A stretch of DNA of 64,000 nt, taken from Lederbergia graminis. Lineage in GTDB: Bacteria; Bacillota; Bacilli; Bacillales; Bacillaceae_C. Each line of letters opens with the position of its first letter. Within the stretch, counting starts at the first letter, position 1. Positions 25,551-34,425 of the stretch are shown here, piece after piece. Under the pieces are notes generated by a model that did not search any database, was not told the origin of the DNA, and saw nothing but the letters and a program-made list of their open reading frames with translations. Both the position numbers and the translations under genes were made by a program. The DNA lies in the NCBI RefSeq assembly GCF_042655485.1, contig NZ_JBHSMC010000013.1:62001-126000 (forward strand), written 5' to 3'.

Positions 25551-27896
25551 TTATTGATTTCTATTAACCATATAGTCCAGCAAATATTTAAGAAATCCAT
25601 ATTGTTGTGGGACTTGATGCAGAGTTTCCATTGCAAGACAATAATGGTCCCACATTTCCTTTTTTGCCCCATCCACTCCAAGGACGGTTACAAAGGTGGA
25701 ACTATTATTATCAAGATCTTGTTGTATTGGTTTTCCAAGTACTTCGACATCCCCTTCCTCATCCAGTAAATCATCTTTAATTTGAAAGGCAATGCCAGCA
25801 TGATAAGCAAATTTCTTAAACATCTCTATATGTGATGGCTTCTCATTTACAAGTATTAGAGGCATAATAATAGACGCTTCAAATGCAATTCCTGTTTTAT
25901 AAAAACACATCAAATTTAGTTGCTCTAATGTTAACTTTTTTCCCTTAGACTCTAAATCCAAAGCTTGACCTTTACACATTTCCATTGTTTTTTGTGCAGA
26001 ATATTGGATTAATCGTAGAACAAATTTAGCATCAAAACCGTTCAGGGATATCTGCTCTTCGATAGCTTTCTGCGTTAAAAATAAACCAGTTAATTCTGCA
26101 ATCGCACTATTATATATATGATGTAGCGTTGGTCGCCCTCTCCGTATTTCAGCATTATCTTGTGAAGGTAAATCATCAAAAATTAATGAAGCAGTATGCA
26201 TATATTCTAATGATTTTAATAACGGTAATACAGCTGATTCATTAAGACCATACTGCTTTGCCATCATCCAAGCAACGAATGGTCGGATTCGTTTTCCATC
26301 CCCCTCCAAACTGTAATTTACCGCATCCATAAGTGGTTCTTCTAACAATAATGTTTGTTCATTTTTAGGGATAGGTAAAACATTATTCAATTGAATTCGA
26401 ATCGTTTCCATGTTAGCTGTAAATTCATCTTGTTCTTTCTGTTCTTTTCTCAAATTCGCAATCATTTCATCCCGCAGCAATTTATCAAAAAAGTCCACAT
26501 CATCTGCTTGACGTACCACTTTTTGAATGAGATTGTTAAATTTTGAATTTGACGGTGCAAAAATCCCCATTACTTCTTTATATTGCTCTTTTCCACATTT
26601 CTCTTTAAAACGTTTTATCCCATTTATTGCTCGAGCTAAAATAACTTCCCTTGTATTAGGATCAGATTGATAAATATGATGAATTAGATTGCAAATAACT
26701 GTCCAGTATAATTCAAACGGATTTAGTAAGTCTTTGCGCTTCTTATGATATTTCCAATAGTAAGTATAAGGAGTAACTGCACCTTCCTCCATATCATCAA
26801 ACATATCAGCAAAGTCATCTGCAAGCTGGTTGTATATCCCGTAGTAAAAAGTTCGATTATTAAAGCCCTCATCCGTTTCTGGGCTAAGTACCGTTCTAGC
26901 AATTAATCTAGAATACGCAGATTTTAAGATAATCGGGACATATATATCCTCATTTGTATACTGTTCATTATCTAAGTCCTTTTCACGATCAATTTCCTGC
27001 GAATGAAAAAATATATACGCTTGCTCGAAAAATTGTGTATGTGTTTCACTACTCAAATTAGCTTTTATATACTCAAAAGCAGCCTTAAGTTCTTGATGTA
27101 CAAATTCGATAAGCTGTTTATTTGGACCAACCCATTCGCCGAGTTGAGGTACATTACCTGTGATTAGGGAGATACGAATGATTTTAGTATATTGCTGTTT
27201 CTCCGCTTCCGTTAAGACATTAGCATCAAGAAGATCATCAATAAACGGATATGTTAATCCGTAACAATATCCAAGCCTTATTGCTTTATCAAGTCTAAGT
27301 TGACGGTCTTGTTCAGATAGATTATCATCGATTTCTTCAAATTCATGCATGACAACCCCTGCGATTAATTTAATTAGTTTTCTTTTCGCATGTTCTTTAT
27401 CCATCCCCACTGGTATGTTAGAGGAAACAATTGTTAGCTTTTCAAATAGCCAGATGATGGTGGATTCAATCCCATACTTTTGGGACCATCGATACAAAGT
27501 AGCCATATTAAAAAACTCTGACTTGTCATCAGATAAAAGTCTTTTTTTCACACTAGCAACTGCCTCTTGTATCTTTGTCTGTGTCTTCTCATTGTCCAAA
27601 GGCTTTCCTAAATCACGCAAATACAAATAGGAAATACTTCGTTGTAAATAATTATCTAATTTCCCTGTAAAATTAAGCCATTCAATATAATGGCGATAAT
27701 GCTTTGTTTTAGACTTTCTTCTCCCATTCCAACGATAATGAATATGATGTTTTTTCCATATATGTATATCATTCGTTAACGTTGAGACATAATTTTTCTC
27801 CTGCAATTGCGTATGTAGTGCTTTAAAGTAAGCTATTGCCTTTTCTTCAGCTTTTGGATATTTCATATTAGCAGCTAGCAAAAAATCTTCATTCAT
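25551..27896 (-). CDS. Two-domain prenyl diphosphate synthase / possible terpene synthase fusion
   Basis: 781 residues. The C-terminal ~280 residues are a standard trans-isoprenyl diphosphate synthase: GKRIRP at 534-539, first aspartate-rich motif DDLPSQD at 574-580, RRGRPT at 585, second motif KDDLLD at 707-712. The N-terminal ~480 residues are all-helical and also carry two aspartate clusters, FIDDLLD (219-224) and LADDFADMFDDMEEG (358-372), the spacing expected of a class I terpenoid fold. Ordinary synthases are about 300 residues. The N-domain may cyclise or extend the product of the C-domain. It stands alone; product unknown. Confidence 0.75.
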   Translation of the reverse strand: MNEDFLLAANMKYPKAEEKAIAYFKALHTQLQEKNYVSTLTNDIHIWKKHHIHYRWNGRRKSKTKHYRHYIEWLNFTGKLDNYLQRSISYLYLRDLGKPLDNEKTQTKIQEAVASVKKRLLSDDKSEFFNMATLYRWSQKYGIESTIIWLFEKLTIVSSNIPVGMDKEHAKRKLIKLIAGVVMHEFEEIDDNLSEQDRQLRLDKAIRLGYCYGLTYPFIDDLLDANVLTEAEKQQYTKIIRISLITGNVPQLGEWVGPNKQLIEFVHQELKAAFEYIKANLSSETHTQFFEQAYIFFHSQEIDREKDLDNEQYTNEDIYVPIILKSAYSRLIARTVLSPETDEGFNNRTFYYGIYNQLADDFADMFDDMEEGAVTPYTYYWKYHKKRKDLLNPFELYWTVICNLIHHIYQSDPNTREVILARAINGIKRFKEKCGKEQYKEVMGIFAPSNSKFNNLIQKVVRQADDVDFFDKLLRDEMIANLRKEQKEQDEFTANMETIRIQLNNVLPIPKNEQTLLLEEPLMDAVNYSLEGDGKRIRPFVAWMMAKQYGLNESAVLPLLKSLEYMHTASLIFDDLPSQDNAEIRRGRPTLHHIYNSAIAELTGLFLTQKAIEEQISLNGFDAKFVLRLIQYSAQKTMEMCKGQALDLESKGKKLTLEQLNLMCFYKTGIAFEASIIMPLILVNEKPSHIEMFKKFAYHAGIAFQIKDDLLDEEGDVEVLGKPIQQDLDNNSSTFVTVLGVDGAKKEMWDHYCLAMETLHQVPQQYGFLKYLLDYMVNRNQ

Positions 27897-28184
27897 ATAA
27901 TTAATACCTCAACTTCACGTTTTCTCATGGCTAGTTATTCATATTAGATAGTATTATGTTTTATTTTAACAGTAATGACTTCGTGTTACTTTTGAAAAAC
28001 CTTTTATATTGAAAGTTAATTCTTACATGGTGAAAAGCAACAAGATTCAAGTTACGAAATAATTCTTATAACGATGTAACACACCGTATAATATTTTTTA
28101 TTATTATCGGGAATAAATTATACATTCACTCATATATTTCATTTGGAGTATTGAATTCATTCCAAAAGAAAAGGTGAGAATCTG

Positions 28185-28400
28185 ATGATTGTTGTTCATT
28201 TTATTGAAAATAGAAATGTCATATTAACACAATTACGAAAAACGGTGCCTACTTCAGGTGAAAATATAAGAATTAAGGGTCGTAATGGCAGTGTGGTTGA
28301 TATAAAAAAAATAAAGGATAACGTAGTACATGTTTATGTTACCATGGTAGCTATTACGAAGAAGAATGTCATGCTGGATTCAAAAAAGAAAAGAAGATAG
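28185..28400 (+). CDS. Small basic protein of unknown function
   Basis: 71 residues, beta-rich pattern (GENIRIKGRNGSVVDIKKIK, VVHVYVTM) with a basic tail KKKRR, suggesting a small barrel of KOW or YkvS-like type. AAAAGGTGAG precedes the ATG. The 288 bp between it and the divergent prenyl synthase hold only AT-rich sequence; no motif could be named. Confidence 0.5.
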   Translation: MIVVHFIENRNVILTQLRKTVPTSGENIRIKGRNGSVVDIKKIKDNVVHVYVTMVAITKKNVMLDSKKKRR

Positions 28401-28411
28401 CTATTAAAACA

Positions 28412-28464
28412 GTAGAGGCTAAGCAGAAGGTTTAAAATGAAAAACCTTACTACTTAGCCTCTAT
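28412..28464. terminator. Bidirectional terminator
   Basis: A ~22-bp stem with one or two mismatches (TAGAGGCTAAGCAGAAGGTT against AACCTTACTACTTAGCCTCT), between convergent genes. Confidence 0.8.
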
Positions 28465-28471
28465 TTAATAT

Positions 28472-29980
28472 TTATTCTTTCTCATAATGGAAATAGTCGA
28501 AATCTACGTAACCACCAATTTCTTTCGTAGCATAATTGAAAAGTCCAATTCGATAGCCCATAAAATGATCTAACGTATATTTCATTTTTAACGGGGAACC
28601 TATTTCAATCCAGTCTTGTCCATTTCCCGAGTAATAAAATGTTGCTATGTCTTTACTATCTTCAAAGTTAAATTTTATTTTTACAAAAAGCAAATCATCT
28701 TCTATAAGATGTTTTTCAACTACTTCTTCGCCACCATTACCGTCATTTACAGTCGCTATTACATATTTCCCATCATTTTCAACCGCTACCCCAACCGTAC
28801 CAAAGGTATTTTGCAGAGCTACGAGACCTGCATGGTCACCTATTTTCATATTAGACATATCCATGGACGTAATTCCTGTACAATATGGACCCTCTGTTCT
28901 TTGAGTTAATGTATTTCGAGCACGTAAAATACTGTCAGCAATATATCCTGTTTCTAATCGTAAAAAACCTGGTCTTTTGATTACGGACCACAAATCATTG
29001 TCTGGATTATGATTCCATTGCCAATTCAACTGCAATTTATTTTCCATATAGTCAAAGTCATCACTAATGACCAATGGCTTAGATTGTGTAGGAGGCAAGT
29101 TAATTTCTATTTCTTCCGGTGCCTTTCCGTTAATTCCAATCATCGGCCATCCATCCTCCCATTTAACAGGAAGAATATATGGAATTCTGCCGACTGCATC
29201 ATGGTCTTGGAATAACATTGCATACCATTCCTCATTCGGTGTATTAAAAATGGCACCTTGAGCGATTCCTTTATTATGGTAGCCCATATCATCATCAAAA
29301 ATAATTTTACGTTCGTATTCTCCAAGAAGGTTGTTGGAACGATAACAAATTTGCCTTCTGCGTCTATTACCAACTGTTGGCCACTCAATAAATATTAAAT
29401 AATATTGGCCATTTATTTTATATGCATGGCAGCCTTCACAACGGAGGCCAATTCCCTCCGTTTCTGTTTCTAGTAATAGTTGATTTATCCCACCTTCTTT
29501 AACAGCGGTTACATCTTCTGTAAGTTCAGTAATACGAATATGACCACAGCCATAAATTACAAAAACTCTCCCTTCATCAAATAGCAATGCAGGATCATGA
29601 TAAATACCATCAATAGTAGAGCGCTTCCAATTTCCGGATTCAATGTCGTTTGTTTGATAAATATAAAACTTCCTAGAGTCATTACTAGAAAAACAAACAT
29701 AAAATGTACCTTTATGATAACGTAAACTCGCAGCCCATGAACCTTTTCCATAGATGCCTTTCCCATCTATTAAATTGTGAGCATCATTGTCTTCTAGTTG
29801 ATCATAAACATAGCCAATAATCTCCCAATCAGCTAAGTTTTCAGACTTCATAATTGGACAGCCTGGCATTGAATGCATACTAGTACTCACCATATAATAA
29901 GCGTTTCCAACTCTAATTACATCAACATCTGGAATATCAGACCAATAAATAGGATTTTTTAGTACTGTTTTTATCACCAT
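28472..29980 (-). CDS. Glycoside hydrolase family 43 enzyme
   Basis: 502 residues. The N-terminal five-bladed propeller carries the GH43 acidic residues: SDIPDVDV (base region), YHDPALLFDEG (second Asp) and CEGCHAYK (acid Glu). A C-terminal beta-sandwich (from about residue 310) is the usual second domain of the beta-xylosidase-like subfamilies. There is no signal peptide, so it acts in the cytoplasm on imported oligosaccharides, probably xylo- or arabino-type. GGGGGAG precedes the ATG at 29980. A candidate partner importer lies at 35-38.6 kb. Confidence 0.85.
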   Translation of the reverse strand: MVIKTVLKNPIYWSDIPDVDVIRVGNAYYMVSTSMHSMPGCPIMKSENLADWEIIGYVYDQLEDNDAHNLIDGKGIYGKGSWAASLRYHKGTFYVCFSSNDSRKFYIYQTNDIESGNWKRSTIDGIYHDPALLFDEGRVFVIYGCGHIRITELTEDVTAVKEGGINQLLLETETEGIGLRCEGCHAYKINGQYYLIFIEWPTVGNRRRRQICYRSNNLLGEYERKIIFDDDMGYHNKGIAQGAIFNTPNEEWYAMLFQDHDAVGRIPYILPVKWEDGWPMIGINGKAPEEIEINLPPTQSKPLVISDDFDYMENKLQLNWQWNHNPDNDLWSVIKRPGFLRLETGYIADSILRARNTLTQRTEGPYCTGITSMDMSNMKIGDHAGLVALQNTFGTVGVAVENDGKYVIATVNDGNGGEEVVEKHLIEDDLLFVKIKFNFEDSKDIATFYYSGNGQDWIEIGSPLKMKYTLDHFMGYRIGLFNYATKEIGGYVDFDYFHYEKE

Positions 29981-30197
29981 TAACTCCCCCATACTTTTTT
30001 CTACCTATTTACTATTCTAGATTAATAGAAAGAAACATGTCTAGTCACATTGGCTTAAAAGCTTTAACATCTATACTTTCCCATGCCATTTTTGAGTTCG
30101 TATCGGACAACGAAATTAATCTGTAACAAATGGCAAGCATATCATCATAATATGCTATGACGTCTTATCTAGATCCAATAAGGAAAGGAGGCTTGTT

Positions 30198-30590
30198 ATG
30201 TACTACTCATTTTACCGGTATCCAATATATAGCTACTTTCCAGTACCACAAAATGTAATTTACTCCCCATATCTCCCTTACCGTGAGTATCCTCCTGTGG
30301 ATCCAACAATGCTGATTGAATCTGTAAATTCATATCGTGTCTTATTAGATCAAGGGAGACGTTTATTAGATAAATTAGGTGACAAGACATTTTCAATGAA
30401 GTTAATGGAAGCTGCTCAACATGGAAATCAAGCCGAAGTAGATCGCTTAATTCATACAATAGTTGGAATATCCGTACCAATTAAAGTTAGCTACACACCT
30501 TCTGGAGTAATATTTACCCTTGAGTCTCCTGCGTTGAGTAAAGGCGCCAATTGTTGTACATTAAAGATCACCCTAAAATGGGGAAAATAA
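30198..30590 (+). CDS. Tyr/Pro-rich protein, possibly YuzC-like spore protein
   Basis: 130 residues. The first 35 are rich in Tyr and Pro (YYSFYRYPIYSYFPVP), a style typical of spore coat proteins. A helical middle (LLDQGRRLLDKLGDKTF) and a C-terminal CCTLKITLKWG follow. Resemblance to Bacillus YuzC is from memory and uncertain. AGGAAAGGAGG precedes the ATG. Confidence 0.55.
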   Translation: MYYSFYRYPIYSYFPVPQNVIYSPYLPYREYPPVDPTMLIESVNSYRVLLDQGRRLLDKLGDKTFSMKLMEAAQHGNQAEVDRLIHTIVGISVPIKVSYTPSGVIFTLESPALSKGANCCTLKITLKWGK

Positions 30591-30637
30591 TTTAAACATA
30601 ACATCCTTTCTATGAACATTTTTGTTATTTTTTTCAT

Positions 30638-30672
30638 AAAAAAAGGTGATTAATCTCCCATCACCTTTTTCT
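30638..30672. terminator. Bidirectional terminator
   Basis: AAAAAAGGTGAT, a loop of about 9 nt, ATCACCTTTTT, between convergent genes. Confidence 0.75.
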
Positions 30673-30690
30673 TTTATTTTATTAAAATAT

Positions 30691-31434
30691 TCAATTCTTC
30701 TTTACATAATAATTTTTGTCCCCGATTTGAATATCTTCTTCATCCCCGTTATGGATAAAAAATAATGCATTCTCTTCCTTCCCATCGTCCGATTTCATCA
30801 TAATTGTATTATTTTGAATTTGATAAGTACCAATAGTATTACTATCTGACGAACTACCGTGTGTAGAAGGACCACCACTAGTTGCTCCTAGACTCCCTAA
30901 GGTAACACCAGAAAGTTCAAATGTACCATTCGATTCTAATATTAGTTTATACGTCCAAGAGCTTGCCGCTCCGTTTACTCCGATCAATCCAAAATAACCA
31001 ATATAAGTGTACGTATTATCCAATGTGGTTCCTTTTGGTACAGGTATAACAGGATTAAGTTTGATCTTGTTTATCACTAGCTGTTCATCCGTTATTTCAA
31101 TCGGTACTGATTCCCCATCACTAAGCTTTAGCATACCATCACTTATCTTATAAGTAAGACACTCATTCTCTTTACAATCAATCGTTTCAGGTCCTCCATT
31201 GTCGGGTAAACCAATGAACACATTATTTTTTGGTAAGAAGGTGTAAAAATCCCAACACATACCTCCACATTCGGAACCGCCAAAATCATCACGAAATCCA
31301 GCATACATTCCATTAAGATTATCTAAATTTAATGGGGTATCTGGATCACTAGGTTTATAATTTGATTGACTACAACCTGTAATTATTACAATTGCTGCCA
31401 AACACAAGATAAATAGTAACCTCTTTTTTAACAT
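30691..31434 (-). CDS. Lipoprotein of unknown function
   Basis: 247 residues; signal ends VIITGC (lipobox Cys21). The mature part contains four Cys near CGGMCW and DCKENEC, then a Gly/Ser-rich beta region (LGSLGATSGGPSTHGSSS). The repeated pattern of strand plus SDG turns suggests a lipocalin- or META-like fold; not recognised. GGGGGAGAAC lies upstream of the ATG. Confidence 0.65.
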   Translation of the reverse strand: MLKKRLLFILCLAAIVIITGCSQSNYKPSDPDTPLNLDNLNGMYAGFRDDFGGSECGGMCWDFYTFLPKNNVFIGLPDNGGPETIDCKENECLTYKISDGMLKLSDGESVPIEITDEQLVINKIKLNPVIPVPKGTTLDNTYTYIGYFGLIGVNGAASSWTYKLILESNGTFELSGVTLGSLGATSGGPSTHGSSSDSNTIGTYQIQNNTIMMKSDDGKEENALFFIHNGDEEDIQIGDKNYYVKKN

Positions 31435-31659
31435 GTTTGCTGTTCTCCCCCTTTCTATAGCCCCTTAATTTCACTGTATTATTCTATGTTTCAAATCTTC
31501 TATCAATAAATAATTGAAGGAAAGTAATGAAATACCCTTCCTTATTCTTATATTTAGAGTATTTTTCATAAATTAACTGAGATTCACAGGTAGTAATACC
31601 TATTCAGTTAAAATTATAGTCCAAACTATATTCATTTCATTAAACTCTAAGAATATATG

Positions 31660-31800
31660 ATCATGTAGACCGCTTAGGAAATACCCTGCGTTTTCAGCTG
31701 GCTTAGTGAAGCGAGAGCGCTGGTAATTGAAGGGAGACTGTAGACACAACATTCTGTTGATAGGCTCAGACAGCGACTTCCTATCGCTCTTGCTAAAGCA
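31660..31800. repeat. GC-rich palindromic interspersed repeat (candidate)
   Basis: Near-inverted ends GCTTAGTGAAGCGAGAGCG (from 31701) and CGCTCTTGCTAAAGC (to 31799) bracket a GC-rich core unlike the AT-rich surroundings. CGCTTAGGAAATACC lies just outside. The 31435-31925 interval otherwise holds no gene. A 79-codon frame here is a by-product of the repeat. Confidence 0.45.
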
Positions 31801-31873
31801 CTGGTCTGTAACTTTATATTCGTAGAGTGGGAAGTCCACACCTGTAAAAACAACTCTTCGAAAGCAAAATAAA

Positions 31874-31916
31874 AAACGAACTATATTGATTTTTTCATCA
31901 ACTGTATAGTTCGTTT
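31874..31916 (-). terminator. Terminator of the PII/DUF1538 operon
   Basis: A 12-bp stem (AAACGAACTATA and its complement), then a T-run on the minus strand, 10 nt after the PII-like gene. Confidence 0.75.
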
Positions 31917-31925
31917 AATACTTTT

Positions 31926-32594
31926 TTATTCATATATTCCGTATGTGCTACTAACTTCTTGAATGAAGATGATACCATTTCCTGGCTCATCAATTTTCAG
32001 TTTATCTCTGATAGAAGTAACGATTGCTTCTGTTGTTTCTTTTTTGGATAAGATCATCACAATTTCTTTCTCAGGTTCAATTTCCATTGAAAACAATTTA
32101 CTAGTTTCATGGATGCCAGAACCTCTCGCATTGATAATTGTTCCACCTTTTGATCCAGCTTCGGTTGCAGCGTCGATTACATACTCTGCATTACCTTTTT
32201 CCACGATAATCGTAATGGCATCATACATGGTATTCTCTGCACCCCCACTTTCCTTCATACCGTCTGGTCTACACTTACTAGCACCGAAAACATTCTTCAC
32301 AGGAATGGTATATGCTATCCCGTGACCTGGTTTATTAAATTTATATTTATTATCAAGCTCTTCCAATGCCTGATCAGCTGTCGTTTTATTAGAAACCATT
32401 ACTACAATTTCTTTTCTCATTTCGGATAAGGCTAGAAAATTCAGCAGACGATTATTGATTGTGCCCTTTCCTAAAAGCACTGTCCCACCTGAAATACCGC
32501 ATTTCTTAGCTGTTTGCAGTACTTTACTTCCAAGGCCGAAGTTAACAATAACACAAACAATTTCATAATCGGCAATTTCAGAACTATTCCACAT
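31926..32594 (-). CDS. Tandem PII-like signalling protein
   Basis: 222 residues made of two PII-type repeats. Each has the alpha-beta turn signature: SKVLQTAKKCGISGGTVLLG at about 23-42, and AEYVIDAATEAGSKGGTII in the second half. Canonical PII chains have one such unit of 112 residues and form trimers; a two-unit chain is unusual. The gene overlaps the end of the DUF1538 gene by 11 nt. The likely role is to sense a nucleotide or ion and gate the DUF1538 protein. Ligand unknown; no TY-loop tyrosine site was identified. Confidence 0.8.
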   Translation of the reverse strand: MWNSSEIADYEIVCVIVNFGLGSKVLQTAKKCGISGGTVLLGKGTINNRLLNFLALSEMRKEIVVMVSNKTTADQALEELDNKYKFNKPGHGIAYTIPVKNVFGASKCRPDGMKESGGAENTMYDAITIIVEKGNAEYVIDAATEAGSKGGTIINARGSGIHETSKLFSMEIEPEKEIVMILSKKETTEAIVTSIRDKLKIDEPGNGIIFIQEVSSTYGIYE

Positions 32595-34074
32595 TCCTTT
32601 CTAGTCCCCCCTTTTTTGATTTTAATTTAAAAATAACACCTAAAACTTGTAATGCAATTAATGGTGTTAACGCAACCATCGCAATCATCCCAAAACCGTC
32701 TACAAGTACATTGGCGCCTTCAATTGCCTCTGCTGCCCCTTGAACAAACGCTAATATAAATGTAGCTGTCATAGGCCCTGATGCTACTCCTCCTGAATCA
32801 AAGGCGATACCTACAAATAATTTGGGTACAAAGTACGTCATAGCAATTGCAATTGCGTACCCAGGTAGGAGTAAATGCCATAATTGTAAGTCAGGAATAA
32901 TAATTCTTAACATAGAAAGTAAAACCGCAAAACCGACTCCAATCGATAGTGCAATCATTACGATAGATCGCTTAACATAGCCACTTGTAACATCCTCAAT
33001 TTGATGAGTTAGAACATGAACAGCAGGTTCCGCTAATATTGTTACGAATCCAAGTACAAATGCGACTATAACAATATATGCTTTATTATCGAGATTAGCA
33101 ATGCTATAGCCTACCGCACTACCAACATCCATAAAACCAGCATTGACACCAACTAAAAATAATATAAGACCAATGAATGTAAATAATATTCCAATTAAAA
33201 TATTTCGAACAGTCTTCTTTGATAATTTAAAGGATATTTTTTGAAATATAAGAAAAATTATCACAATAGGCAGCAAGGCAAGTAAGACTTCACCCGCTAT
33301 AATTGGAAGCTTTTTAATAAAAGGTCCGATAATTGAATTAGAAATATTCACTTGTTCTAAACTTCCTGTTATTTTGTCACTCTTAGAAACGATAGACATA
33401 ATCATAACGGATATGATTGCTCCAGTGGATGCAATAGCCACTAAACCAAAGCTATCCTTTTCAGAAGCTTTACTATCCTTTTTCAATAATGATACACCTA
33501 AAGCAAGTGCTAGTATAAATGGAACTGTTAATGCACCAGTAGTTGCTCCAGAAGCATCGAAGGATATAGCTAAAAACTCTGGGGATGTAAATATTGCTAT
33601 TACAAAAATAAGCAGATATATTACAGTAAGTACTTTGTAAAGTGGAATATTGTATACAATCCTTACTAGTCCAAAAGCGAGTAAAGCTGCAATGCCAATC
33701 GATACAATTACGACAATTAACCATTTTGTGATTAACCCAGATGTTACAAGCTCGATTTGTCCGCCAAGTATATGTAAATCGGGCTCCGCAATAGAAATAA
33801 AAAAGCCTAACAGTAAACCAGCTATAATAACTACCCATATTTTATTTGACTTTGCTATGGATGCCCCCATGTTCTGGCCAATTATTGTTAAGCCAATATC
33901 GACTCCAAATAAGAAAATGGATAATCCAATAATGATGAGGATAGCGCCAATTATAAATCGGATAATTAGAGAGGATTCGAGATGTATAACAGTAAAATTC
34001 AACAATAAAACGATTACAGTAATGGGGATAACTGCATATAATACTTCCTTCAGCTTGGAAACTAATACACTCAA
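32584..34074 (-). CDS. DUF1538 membrane protein (two-repeat transporter)
   Basis: 496 residues with about 12-14 membrane segments in two homologous halves. Each half contains an ILxGxxIFLFGVDxG/ILFLVGVNAGF block, then GFxxxxAEPxxHxL, then AxxFDxxGxxxGP (for example AEPDLHIL and AEPAVHVL; SFDASGATTG and AFDSGGVASG). This internal duplication matches DUF1538, thought to be ion or small-solute carriers. A TTG start follows AAAGGG. It is coupled to a PII-like gene. Confidence 0.85.
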   Translation of the reverse strand: MSVLVSKLKEVLYAVIPITVIVLLLNFTVIHLESSLIIRFIIGAILIIIGLSIFLFGVDIGLTIIGQNMGASIAKSNKIWVVIIAGLLLGFFISIAEPDLHILGGQIELVTSGLITKWLIVVIVSIGIAALLAFGLVRIVYNIPLYKVLTVIYLLIFVIAIFTSPEFLAISFDASGATTGALTVPFILALALGVSLLKKDSKASEKDSFGLVAIASTGAIISVMIMSIVSKSDKITGSLEQVNISNSIIGPFIKKLPIIAGEVLLALLPIVIIFLIFQKISFKLSKKTVRNILIGILFTFIGLILFLVGVNAGFMDVGSAVGYSIANLDNKAYIVIVAFVLGFVTILAEPAVHVLTHQIEDVTSGYVKRSIVMIALSIGVGFAVLLSMLRIIIPDLQLWHLLLPGYAIAIAMTYFVPKLFVGIAFDSGGVASGPMTATFILAFVQGAAEAIEGANVLVDGFGMIAMVALTPLIALQVLGVIFKLKSKKGGLERNVE

Positions 34075-34425
34075 ATAATGATCAACCCTTTCTATAATGA
34101 GTAATGTTTAGAAGTTTCATAGATATTCAAGAACTTCATTAGATAAATAGAGACTTCTTCATAGATAACCATCCATTTTTATCTATTTTTTTCTACAAAT
34201 TTACTTTTATAAAAATTATATCATTAGTTTTTTATAATTAATATTTCTTCTTTTCATTTTTTTCAAAAAGATTCATATTTTTGGATATATACTTCTGTTA
34301 TATCAATGACAAATAAGAGATTGGGACAAAAGGAATATGATTGCAAATAAAAACTAAACTTTAACTCAATTTCCAAAAAAAGGTGGTTCGGTAGCTTTAT
34401 CAATTATAAAAATTTTATTGTTACA

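Noticed and set aside
31600..31839. 79-codon minus-strand frame
   Set aside because: It lies across the GC-rich palindromic segment, lacks a ribosome site and has no recognisable domain; best explained by the repeat.
33473..34078. Frames on either strand inside the DUF1538 gene
   Set aside because: Overlap a membrane protein with clear internal repeats; Cys/Tyr-rich composition is typical of out-of-frame reading.
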